NCBI GenBank assembly: GCA_944387035.1
Contig: CALXDJ010000005.1
Location: forward strand, 38,820 to 102,819
DNA from: an uncultured Oscillospiraceae bacterium
GTDB taxonomy: Bacteria > Bacillota > Clostridia > Oscillospirales > Oscillospiraceae
Reading direction: 5' to 3'
DNA length: 64,000 nt
In this document: positions 33,042 to 40,597 of the stretch, in pieces
How the letters are laid out: every line of letters starts with the position of its first letter
Position numbering within the stretch: the first letter of the stretch is position 1
Translations under genes and position numbers: made by a program
Notes under the pieces: model-generated
What the model was told of the DNA's origin: nothing
The model's input: the letters and a program-made list of their open reading frames with translations, nothing else
Databases searched by the model: none

Positions 33042-34100
33042 ATGAAACGTACGATTTGTGCCCTGCTATCGGCTCTATTCCTGTCTGTTGCTGCAATCCC
33101 TTGCGCCGCAACGGATTCAGCAGCTGCTCCCTCCCCGGGGAGCGATCCGGCGGTCTTTTCGGACGTTCTTCCGGGAGATTGGTGCTACGATGCCGTCATG
33201 CTGTGCCGGGAAACGGGGATTCTGAGCGGCACCACAGCAACGACGTTTGATCCCCAGGGAACCCTCACGATTCCACAAATGGTGGTGATCCTGGACCGGG
33301 TCTGGAATCTCCAAAAACACGGCACAGCGGAGGTCCCTCCCCTGCCGGCAGATCCCCGGGACTATGTTCGCTCTTACGACGGCGACATTCAGGTGGCAAA
33401 CTTCCGGAATCTCCAGGCTCATGGCAGTCACGGAACCCAACTGCTCTTTTGGTTTGATGCAGAGGATCCGGCCGTGGGCCAGCCGACCCTGCGGCTGGAA
33501 ATCGGCGAAGCGGGACAGCCGCCGGAAGTGACGGCCACCGGGACCCAGATCACAGATCCGGCCCTCGATGACCGGTACCCCGACACGTCAGCGGAGGAAA
33601 CCGTCGTATACGCCTTTGACCTGGAGGACGCCTGGGACCTCAGCGAACATCTGATGTGGTATCACACCTTTACCGTCACGCAGTGGGATACCTGGGAGGA
33701 ACAGGGCGTGCTGGACGCGTGGTACTTCCCGGCTCTGTATGATCTGCTGATTTCGGAAAACGGTCTGGATGACTTTCTTCCCACCGAGCACCTGATGGAT
33801 GAAACCGCCGCACCTCAAGATCCCGCTTTTCGGGAAGACCTGGCGGCCATGATCTGGTCCATTGCCCCGGATCTGCCTGCCATCAACCAGCACACCGCGA
33901 TCCCCGATATGCCCCAGGCCGATTATACCGGCACGCCTTATGAGGCGCTGCCCGGCGCCGTGCTGGAGCTCTACAACGCCGGGATTGTCACCGGTGTGGA
34001 CGATCCGGGAAATTTTGCACCCGAGTCTCCCCTCACCCGGGCCCAGGCCTCGGTCATCTTTGCCCGGCTCCTGGACCCTGCGCTGCGCATCTCGTTCTAA
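33042..34100 (+). CDS. Secreted S-layer homology (SLH) domain protein
   Basis: The 352-residue protein has a signal peptide (KRTICALLSALFLSVAAIPC, cleavage near ATDSA) and SLH-type repeats at both ends: FSDVLPGDWCYDAVMLCRET near the start and LELYNAGIVTGVDDPGNFAP near the end. SLH repeats bind secondary wall polymers and hold proteins to the cell surface. The central part has no motif I recognise. It is a clear paralog of the protein at 38809, sharing TTFDPQGTLT and the terminal LTRAQASVIFARLLDP region. It has its own promoter; mscL follows 17 bases later. Confidence 0.85.
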   Translation: MKRTICALLSALFLSVAAIPCAATDSAAAPSPGSDPAVFSDVLPGDWCYDAVMLCRETGILSGTTATTFDPQGTLTIPQMVVILDRVWNLQKHGTAEVPPLPADPRDYVRSYDGDIQVANFRNLQAHGSHGTQLLFWFDAEDPAVGQPTLRLEIGEAGQPPEVTATGTQITDPALDDRYPDTSAEETVVYAFDLEDAWDLSEHLMWYHTFTVTQWDTWEEQGVLDAWYFPALYDLLISENGLDDFLPTEHLMDETAAPQDPAFREDLAAMIWSIAPDLPAINQHTAIPDMPQADYTGTPYEALPGAVLELYNAGIVTGVDDPGNFAPESPLTRAQASVIFARLLDPALRISF

Positions 34101-34116
34101 GCAGAAAGGATTCTTT

Positions 34117-34518
34117 ATGTCAACTTCTTCCGGCTTCTTTGCCGAATTCAAAACCTTCATTGCCCGGGGCAATGTATTGGATCTGGCCGTAGGCGTCATC
34201 ATCGGCGGCGCCTTCAGTTCCATCACCACCTCCCTGGTCAATGATATCATCAATCCCATTTTGGGCATTCTCACCGGCGGGCATGAATCCCTCTCGGCGC
34301 TGGCGTTCCAGCTGCCCGGAGGCGGCGCTCTGATGCTGGGCAACTTCATCAACGCCGTGCTGAACTTCCTCATCATGTCCTTTGCCGTGTTCTGCATGGT
34401 CAAGGCGGTCAACCGCCTCCACCGCAAGAAGGAGGCCGCTCCCCCGCCGCCTCCCAAGCCTACCCGGGAAGAACAGCTGCTTACGGAAATTCGGGATCTT
34501 CTGAAGGAGAAGGCATGA
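34117..34518 (+). CDS. mscL: Large-conductance mechanosensitive channel MscL
   Basis: MscL opens under membrane tension to release solutes on osmotic downshock. The 133 residues show the N-terminal helix and pore segment FIARGNVLDLAVGVIIGGAF, a short periplasmic-type loop, a second membrane helix (NFINAVLNFLIMSFAVFCMV), and a charged C-terminal helix EEQLLTEIRDLLKEK. The ATG follows AGAAAGGA. It overlaps rsmG by four bases, so a channel and an rRNA methylase are translationally coupled. Confidence 0.95.
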   Translation: MSTSSGFFAEFKTFIARGNVLDLAVGVIIGGAFSSITTSLVNDIINPILGILTGGHESLSALAFQLPGGGALMLGNFINAVLNFLIMSFAVFCMVKAVNRLHRKKEAAPPPPPKPTREEQLLTEIRDLLKEKA

Positions 34519-35213
34519 TGAAACAATTGCTCTGCCGCGGTCTGGAAACTCTGGGGCTGCCCACGGACGGGGTGCCGGCCCTGGAGCGCTACGCCGCTCT
34601 GTTGGACGAGACCAATAAGGTCATGAATCTCACCGCCATCACAGACCCGGAGGAAGTGGCCACGCTCCATTTTCTCGACAGCGCCGCCCTGCTGACTCTG
34701 GCGGACTTCCGGAACAAGACGGTGGCCGACGTGGGCACCGGCGCGGGCTTTCCCGGCCTGCCGTTGCGGATTCTGGAGCCCTCCATCCGCCTCACCCTGC
34801 TGGACGCCCTGCAAAAGCGGATTACCTTCCTGCAGGGGGTGTGCGATGACCTGGGCCTTGACGATGTGGCCTGTGTCCACGGCCGGGCGGAGGAATTTGC
34901 CCAGGCCCACCGGGAATCCTTTGATCTGGTGACCTCCCGGGCGGTGGCAGATCTGCAATTGCTGAGCGAGCTGTGCCTGCCGCTGGTCAAGCCCGGCGGT
35001 GCGTTTCTGGCCATGAAGTCCGTGGAATGCGGACCGGAACTGGAGCGGGCAGCCCATGCCATTGAACTGCTGGGCGGCCGGATGGAACGCACCGCGGATT
35101 ACCAGATTCCCGGTACTGAGGTAACACACCGGCTGGTGATCATCAAAAAAGTGGCGCAAACGCCTAAAAAATATCCCAGAGCATTTGCAAAGATCAAGAA
35201 GAATCCGTTATAA
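34515..35213 (+). CDS. rsmG: 16S rRNA m7G527 methyltransferase RsmG
   Basis: RsmG methylates G527 of 16S rRNA; loss gives low-level streptomycin resistance in several bacteria. The 232 residues include NLTAITDPEEVATLHFLDSA and the SAM site VADVGTGAGFPGLPLRIL, then SRAVADLQLLSELCLPLVKP, all typical. The start is ATG at 34515 or 34518, within the end of mscL. In most Firmicutes rsmG stands beside mnmG, noc and parAB; here it is 3.6 kb beyond the par operon. Confidence 0.96.
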   Translation: MMKQLLCRGLETLGLPTDGVPALERYAALLDETNKVMNLTAITDPEEVATLHFLDSAALLTLADFRNKTVADVGTGAGFPGLPLRILEPSIRLTLLDALQKRITFLQGVCDDLGLDDVACVHGRAEEFAQAHRESFDLVTSRAVADLQLLSELCLPLVKPGGAFLAMKSVECGPELERAAHAIELLGGRMERTADYQIPGTEVTHRLVIIKKVAQTPKKYPRAFAKIKKNPL

Positions 35214-35214
35214 T
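35185..35214 (+). promoter_or_regulatory. Promoter of the MinD-like gene
   Basis: TTGCAA (35185-35190) and TATAAT (35209-35214) are 18 bases apart, inside the end of rsmG and 46 bases before the ATG at 35261. Confidence 0.75.
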
Positions 35215-35260
35215 GGTAGCGGAGCATAGTAAAAAACTTTTATCGAAGGGAGACAGAGGG

Positions 35261-36001
35261 ATGGGAGGACAATGTATCGCCGTGGTGTCCGGCAAGGGCG
35301 GCACGGGCAAAACCTCCTTTACCGCCGGCGTCGGTGCCGCACTGGCCGTCAGCGGATGCCGGGTACTGTGCCTGGACTGTGATATCGGCCTGCGGAATCT
35401 GGACCTGGCTCTGGGTCTGACGGACCGGGCCCTGATGGACTTTTCCGATGTGGCCCAGGGCCGCTGCACTCTGGACGCCGCCGTGGTGGAACAGCCCCGG
35501 CTACCGGGCCTGTACCTGCTGACTGCGCCGGTCCGGATCCGCCGGGACCCTGTCACTGCCAGCCAAATGGGCACGCTGCTGCGCCAGGTGCGTCAGAAAT
35601 TCGACTTCTGCCTGCTGGACGCGCCGGCCGGTCTGGGCCGGGGATTCCGGCTGGCCACCTGCGCCGCCGACCGCTGCGTCGTCGTCACCACCTCGGACGC
35701 CTCCTCCCTGCGGGACGCGCAGCACACCGTCATGGAGCTGGGCCGCTTCCCCAACGGCACGCTGCACCTGGTGGTCAACCGGGTACGCAAGAAGCTGCTG
35801 CGCAGCATGCACGCCACCATCGACGATGCCATCGACCGGGCCGGTCTGCCCCTGCTGGGCGTGGTCCCGGAGGATGACAGCCTCCCCCTGTCTCTCAACC
35901 AGGGCATGCCGCCTCTGCCGCCGCAGGCGTCGGCCGCGGCCTATCGCAACATCGCCCACCGCCTCCAGGGGCAGCGCGTGCCCCTGCTGCGGATCAAATA
36001 A
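35261..36001 (+). CDS. MinD/ParA-family ATPase (orphan MinD-like)
   Basis: The 246-residue protein has the deviant Walker A GKGGTGKT at 11-18, switch-like LDCDIGLRNLDLALGL and LLDAPAGLGRGF, as in MinD. MinD positions the division site with MinC. Neither minC nor minE/divIVA is visible nearby. The C-terminus (RLQGQRVPLLRIK) is basic and could be a weak membrane-targeting helix. The ATG follows GAAGGGAGACAGAGGG. It precedes mgsA by 20 bases. A FlhG-like or other positioning role is possible. Confidence 0.82.
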   Translation: MGGQCIAVVSGKGGTGKTSFTAGVGAALAVSGCRVLCLDCDIGLRNLDLALGLTDRALMDFSDVAQGRCTLDAAVVEQPRLPGLYLLTAPVRIRRDPVTASQMGTLLRQVRQKFDFCLLDAPAGLGRGFRLATCAADRCVVVTTSDASSLRDAQHTVMELGRFPNGTLHLVVNRVRKKLLRSMHATIDDAIDRAGLPLLGVVPEDDSLPLSLNQGMPPLPPQASAAAYRNIAHRLQGQRVPLLRIK

Positions 36002-36021
36002 TTCAGAAAGGAGTCCCCTTC

Positions 36022-36435
36022 ATGAACATCGCTCTGATGTCCCACGACAACAAGAAGGATCTGATGGTCCAGTTCTGCACGGCCTATGCCGGTATCCTGT
36101 CCCAACACCACCTCTACGCCACCAACACCACCGGTCATATGGTGGCCGAAGCGACCGGACTGAACGTCCACTGCTTCCTCTCCTACACCCACGGAGGCAG
36201 CCAACAGATCGGTGCCCGCATTGCCTATAACGAGTTCGACCTGGTTCTCTTCTTCAACGATCCCACCAACGAAAGCATGGCCGGGGACGTATCCTACATT
36301 TCCCGCCTGTGCGACCAGAACAACATCCCCTTCGCCAGCAACATCGCCACTGCCGAAATGCTGGTGCTGGGCCTGGCCCGGGGCGATCTGGACTGGCGGT
36401 GCATCGTCAATCCCTCTACCCGCCCCATTGCTTGA
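36022..36435 (+). CDS. mgsA: Methylglyoxal synthase
   Basis: The enzyme converts dihydroxyacetone phosphate to methylglyoxal and phosphate, a bypass of lower glycolysis. The 137 residues begin MNIALMSHDNKKDLMVQFCT and contain the phosphate-binding TNTTGHMVAEATGL, the SYTHGGSQQIGARI loop and the catalytic segment LFFNDPTNESM. It follows the MinD-like gene by 20 bases and probably shares its promoter. Its stop codon overlaps the -35 box of the hisS promoter. Confidence 0.95.
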   Translation: MNIALMSHDNKKDLMVQFCTAYAGILSQHHLYATNTTGHMVAEATGLNVHCFLSYTHGGSQQIGARIAYNEFDLVLFFNDPTNESMAGDVSYISRLCDQNNIPFASNIATAEMLVLGLARGDLDWRCIVNPSTRPIA

Positions 36436-36460
36436 CTTTTCCGGCAAAAGCGCATAGAAT
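36432..36460 (+). promoter_or_regulatory. Promoter of the hisS T-box operon
   Basis: TTGACT (36432-36437) and TAGAAT (36455-36460) are 17 bases apart, just upstream of the T-box leader. Confidence 0.8.
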
Positions 36461-36466
36461 ATCCCA

Positions 36467-36705
36467 CACCGCCATGATGCCGCAGCAGTACTCCCGACAC
36501 CGACCCACAGAGAGGGGCGCAGCGCTGAAAGCGCCCTGTTCGGCCCGGAGGAAGGACAGCGGCGGAGCGGGGACGGAAACGTCCACGGCTCCCTCCCCGT
36601 ACCAGGAGGCCAAAGGAGGCCCGCCGGGCCTTGAATTTGGGTGGCACCACGAAGCGAAGTTTCGCTCTCGTCCCAAAGATTTTGGGACGGGAGCATTATT
36701 TTTTC
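36467..36705 (+). promoter_or_regulatory. T-box riboswitch leader before hisS, apparent aspartate specifier
   Basis: Stem I shows AGTA (36487-36490) and an AGAGAG motif near 36509. Its 3' side reads GAAGGACAGC, so GAC at 36555-36557 occupies the same GAA-N-codon-A position as ATC in the ileS leader. GAC codes for Asp, not His. The T-box core GGGTGGCACCACGAAG lies at 36639-36654. The terminator arms GCTCTCGTCCCAAA (36664-36677) and its complement (36681-36694) are followed by a T-rich tract. The T-box is certain; the Asp specifier is an inference. Confidence 0.88.
36664..36705 (+). terminator. T-box terminator before hisS
   Basis: Arms of 14 bases (one G-T pair) around a GAT loop are followed by ATTATTTTTT. 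It is the attenuator of the hisS leader. Confidence 0.88.
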
Positions 36706-36753
36706 CGCAAGTATGCTATAATCAAAGTAATCAGAACAAAGGAGATCGTACGC

Positions 36754-38109
36754 ATGGCAAAAATGACTCCCCGAACCCTCTCCGGCTTCATGGAACTGCT
36801 GCCGGCTCCCCAGCAGCAGATGGAGCGCATTATGGAGATCCTGCGCAAAACCTATTCCCTCTACGGTTTTACCCCCCTGGACACGCCGGTCATCGAATCC
36901 AGCGAGGTCCTGCTGGCCAAAGGCGGCGGCGAGACGGAAAAGCAGATCTACCGCTTCACCAAGGGCGACGCCGACCTGGCCCTGCGCTTTGACCTGACCG
37001 TTCCCCTGGCCAAATACGTGGCCCTGCACTACAACGACCTCTCCTTCCCCTTCCGCCGTTACCAGATCGGCAAGGTCTACCGGGGTGAGCGGGCCCAGCG
37101 GGGCCGTTTCCGGGAGTTCTATCAGGCGGATATCGACATCATCGGCGACGGCAAGCTCTCCATCCTCAACGAGGCGGAGATCCCCTCCATCATCTACAAG
37201 ACCTTCTCCACCCTGGGCCTCAAGCGCTTCCAGATCCGGGTGAACAACCGCAAGATCCTCAACGGCTTTTACGACATGCTGGGCCTTTCCCAGCGCTCCG
37301 GCGACATCATGCGCACCGTGGACAAGCTGGACAAGATCGGTTCCGAGAAGGTCCGCGCCTTGCTGACCAGCGAGTGCGGCCTGGCCGAGGAGCAGGCGGA
37401 GGAGATTTTGAAGTTCATCGCCATCTCCGGTGCCAACAGCGAGGTCCTCACCGCTCTCGAGGGCTACCGGGGCCGCAGCGAGGTCTTTGACCAAGGCCTG
37501 GATGAGCTGGGCACCGTGGTGCGCTACCTCAGCGAATTCGGCGTCCCGGCGGAGAACTTCGCCGTGGATCTGACCATCGCCCGGGGCCTGGACTACTACA
37601 CCGGCACCGTGTATGAGACCACCCTGCTGGACCATCCCGAGATCGGTTCCGTGTGCTCCGGCGGACGGTACGACAATCTGGCCGAATACTACACGGACCG
37701 TCAGCTGCCCGGCGTGGGCATCTCCATCGGCCTGACCCGCCTGTTCTACGTGCTGGGCGAACAGGGCATGCTGAACCCCGAATTGCCCACCGCCCCCGCC
37801 GACGTGCTGATCCTGCCCATGACGGAGGATCTCACCGCCGCCATCTCCCTGGCCACCGCTCTGCGGGAAAACGGCATCCGCGCCCAGATCCACGGCGAGG
37901 AGAAGAAGTTCAAGCAGAAGATCTCCTACGCCGACAAGCTGGGCATCCCCTACGTGATCTTCCTGGGTGAGGACGAGATCCAGGCAGGCGTGGTGGCCTG
38001 CAAGGATCTGGCCACCGGGGAGCAGACCAAACTGGACGCTGCCGCCACCATCTACCGCATCAAAGCGGGGCTGGCGGAACGGGAAAAGGGCAGCGTGATT
38101 CTGGGCTGA
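36754..38109 (+). CDS. hisS: Histidyl-tRNA synthetase
   Basis: This class II synthetase charges tRNA-His. The 451 residues start MAKMTPRTLSGFMELLPAPQ. They have motif 2 (RRYQIGKVYRGERAQRGRFR), the histidine-specific ARGLDYYTGTVYE, and motif 3 (GVGISIGLTRL), followed by the anticodon-binding domain. The ATG at 36754 follows AAAGGAG. Upstream is the T-box leader. In many Firmicutes hisS is followed directly by aspS; here two other genes lie between. Confidence 0.97.
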   Translation: MAKMTPRTLSGFMELLPAPQQQMERIMEILRKTYSLYGFTPLDTPVIESSEVLLAKGGGETEKQIYRFTKGDADLALRFDLTVPLAKYVALHYNDLSFPFRRYQIGKVYRGERAQRGRFREFYQADIDIIGDGKLSILNEAEIPSIIYKTFSTLGLKRFQIRVNNRKILNGFYDMLGLSQRSGDIMRTVDKLDKIGSEKVRALLTSECGLAEEQAEEILKFIAISGANSEVLTALEGYRGRSEVFDQGLDELGTVVRYLSEFGVPAENFAVDLTIARGLDYYTGTVYETTLLDHPEIGSVCSGGRYDNLAEYYTDRQLPGVGISIGLTRLFYVLGEQGMLNPELPTAPADVLILPMTEDLTAAISLATALRENGIRAQIHGEEKKFKQKISYADKLGIPYVIFLGEDEIQAGVVACKDLATGEQTKLDAAATIYRIKAGLAEREKGSVILG

Positions 38110-38137
38110 CGCCCCCTGCGTAAAGGAGGGACCTGCC

Positions 38138-38674
38138 ATGCGCGCCCCCAGCAAACGGACCCTGCACCGCCGGCTTGCCGCCGGTGTGATCGTGGTGATT
38201 CTGGTGGCCGCCACCGCGTGGTACACCCGTCCGGTGGACCTCTATGCCCTGTCGCCGGATCTGGAGGCGCCGCAGGACCTCACCTGCCTGCTGCTGCGCT
38301 ACACCGGCAACCTCGCGGAGGACACCACCCGAACCCTGGACCTGACTGCGGAGGACGGCGAAGCCTACCGGCAGGTTCTCTCCCAGCTGGAAGCCCTCCG
38401 TTTCCGGCGGTTTCCCCTGGGCGAGCTTCTGCAGTCCCTCCGGGACGGCCAGAGCCGCGTCATCACCCCAGGGGACTTTGACGCCAGCTATCAGCTGGGC
38501 GACGGCACCTGCTATGTGCTGCTGCAATGCCGCATGGGGTGGTGGGAAGCCGTCACATATGACTCTCACGGCCTTCGCTTCCGGGCCGTTTCCCTCTGCG
38601 GCGGCGCGGAGGCCACCGCGGCGCTCCATGAATCCATCTGGGAGCTGGCCCAGCCGGTAGAGTCCAATCCGTAA
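38138..38674 (+). CDS. Hypothetical membrane-anchored protein
   Basis: I do not recognise this 178-residue protein. A basic start (RAPSKRTLHRR) is followed by one membrane segment at about 13-29, then a soluble domain that should face outside. The domain has a pattern of short beta-type stretches (LTCLLLRYTGN, CYVLLQCRMGWWEAVTYDSH) and two cysteines, without a known motif. The ATG follows AAAGGAGGG. It lies 28 bases after hisS, so it should be read from the hisS T-box promoter. Confidence 0.75.
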   Translation: MRAPSKRTLHRRLAAGVIVVILVAATAWYTRPVDLYALSPDLEAPQDLTCLLLRYTGNLAEDTTRTLDLTAEDGEAYRQVLSQLEALRFRRFPLGELLQSLRDGQSRVITPGDFDASYQLGDGTCYVLLQCRMGWWEAVTYDSHGLRFRAVSLCGGAEATAALHESIWELAQPVESNP

Positions 38675-38808
38675 TATATCGTTCGTTTATTACAAAACGG
38701 AATCATTCCATTCCCCCAATTTACCCTCATCTGCAAGGCGTGCTTAATCCAAAGCGTAAAATCCGCGCATGATATTCCATGTTGTAATCAAATTTTGGAG
38801 GTGTTTTC

Positions 38809-40548
38809 ATGAAACGGTCCCGCTTGCTGTCCCTGCTGATGACGTTGGCCCTGACCCTTTCCCTGGCGGCACCCGCTGCCGCCTACCACCCCGGAAGTCT
38901 GATTCCGCAAACACGGACCTATTCCACGCCCTTTGCCGACACCCGGGGAACCTGGTGTGACGCCGCGGTCCAGACCTGCTATGAGACCGGTCTGATGGAC
39001 GGCAAGTCCGCCACCACCTTCGATCCCCAGGGCTCCCTCACCTATGGCCAGATCGTGGTCATTGTGGCCCGGCTCCACGAGCTGATGAACGGCGGCGACG
39101 GCAAGTTTGACCCGCCCGCCGAGGGCGAGGCCTGGTACCAGCCCGCGTCCGACTACCTATTGAGTCTGCCCATCCTGAACGAGACGGACGAGATCACGGA
39201 CCCGGAGGTACGCAACTCCATCTCGCAATTGCCCCTCACCCTCTGGGCCATGGAGGAGTTCGAGGACTACGCCGGCCGTCCCTGCACGCGCTATGACTTT
39301 ATCTTCTTCCTGTCGGCCATTTTGCCGGAGGATGCTCTGGAGCCCATCAACTCCATCACTTCCCTGCCGGATATAACCCAAAATTCTGTGATCCTGGATT
39401 TCTACAACGCCGGCATTCTCACCGGCAGCAACGAGTACGGTGCCTTCAACGGCCTCGACACGCTCAACCGGGGACAGGCCGCCGCCATGCTGGCCCGGGT
39501 CGTGGATCCGTCCCAGCGGGTGAAGTTTACCCCCAAGCCTCTGATTCTCTCCCAGGCCCTGCTGGGCAAGGATCCGGACGCGGTGATGATGACCGTGGAC
39601 GGCTTTGACATCACCGCCGGCACCTATGCCCTGCTGCTGGCCTCGGAAATTTCCGAGCAGCACATCGCCCACTATTTCTCCCGCTACGATGCCTACCCGG
39701 AAGAGTTTTCCGCGTATCTCGAGGATGAGTTCTATACCGGCGACTTCGACACGTATTTGAAGGAGAAATACGGCATTGATTTGTCCGCCCCCATTGACTG
39801 GAATGCCCCGGACAAGGGCGGCATGACCCCGGCCCAGAAGGTGCTCTCCGACGCCCGGGAGGAAGCCATCCGCACGGGGGTCTTGATGAGCCGCCAGAAG
39901 GACTATCCCCTCACCGAGGACCAGCGTGCGGAACTGGAGTTGTTCTCCTATCTCGTCGGCTACATGGGCATTTCCCAGGAGGCCTACGAGACCATGTGCA
40001 TCTCCGCTGCGGTTCTCACGAACCTGCAGGAGAGCATGCGGGACTTCACCTCCGGCGAACTCAACCGCTATCTGGATCAGCAGAACATGCTCTACGGCAT
40101 GTATGCCGTCTTTTACCGGGATGACGAATACGGCTACTACACCGACGAAGAATCCCGGGAGCAGGCAGATACTCTGCGCAGCCAAATCAGTTCCCACCTG
40201 CAGGATGAGGAGTATATCAGCTACCTCATCTGGAAATACAGCCAGGATTACAGCGGCCAGGACCCGGATCTGATCTCTCTGGATCAGTTCTCCGACAGCA
40301 ACATTGCCGCCCTGAAGTCCCTGGGCGTTGGCCGGGTTTCCTCCGTTCTGACGGAGGAGGACCGCTATGTAGTGGTCTATCGTATGGACCCCAGCAACAA
40401 TGAGGAAATCGTGGCGCAGGCCGCCGCCATCCCCGCCGAGGAACAGATGGCCGCCTGGTGCACCGCTGCTTCCGTCACGGCGGAATCCACCGATTCGGTG
40501 GATGTGGCCGCTGCCGCCCAGATGCTGGATGCTCTGGGCTACCTGTAA
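38809..40548 (+). CDS. SLH domain protein with SurA/PrsA-like C-terminal region
   Basis: The 579-residue protein has a signal peptide (MKRSRLLSLLMTLALTLSLA), then SLH-type repeats up to about residue 243 (FADTRGTWCDAAVQTCYETG; DFYNAGILTGSNEYGAFNGL). From about 255, VMMTVDGFDITAGTYALLLA resembles the N-terminal chaperone segment of SurA/PrsA foldases and is followed by a helical region. A foldase role is inferred; no rotamase domain is evident. It is a paralog of the protein at 33042. The ATG follows TTTGGAGGTG. It lies between hisS and aspS with no terminator on either side. Confidence 0.85.
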   Translation: MKRSRLLSLLMTLALTLSLAAPAAAYHPGSLIPQTRTYSTPFADTRGTWCDAAVQTCYETGLMDGKSATTFDPQGSLTYGQIVVIVARLHELMNGGDGKFDPPAEGEAWYQPASDYLLSLPILNETDEITDPEVRNSISQLPLTLWAMEEFEDYAGRPCTRYDFIFFLSAILPEDALEPINSITSLPDITQNSVILDFYNAGILTGSNEYGAFNGLDTLNRGQAAAMLARVVDPSQRVKFTPKPLILSQALLGKDPDAVMMTVDGFDITAGTYALLLASEISEQHIAHYFSRYDAYPEEFSAYLEDEFYTGDFDTYLKEKYGIDLSAPIDWNAPDKGGMTPAQKVLSDAREEAIRTGVLMSRQKDYPLTEDQRAELELFSYLVGYMGISQEAYETMCISAAVLTNLQESMRDFTSGELNRYLDQQNMLYGMYAVFYRDDEYGYYTDEESREQADTLRSQISSHLQDEEYISYLIWKYSQDYSGQDPDLISLDQFSDSNIAALKSLGVGRVSSVLTEEDRYVVVYRMDPSNNEEIVAQAAAIPAEEQMAAWCTAASVTAESTDSVDVAAAAQMLDALGYL

Positions 40549-40597
40549 TCATTTGTTTTCCCCACACTGTGAAGAAATAGAAAGGAATCAACCCAAC

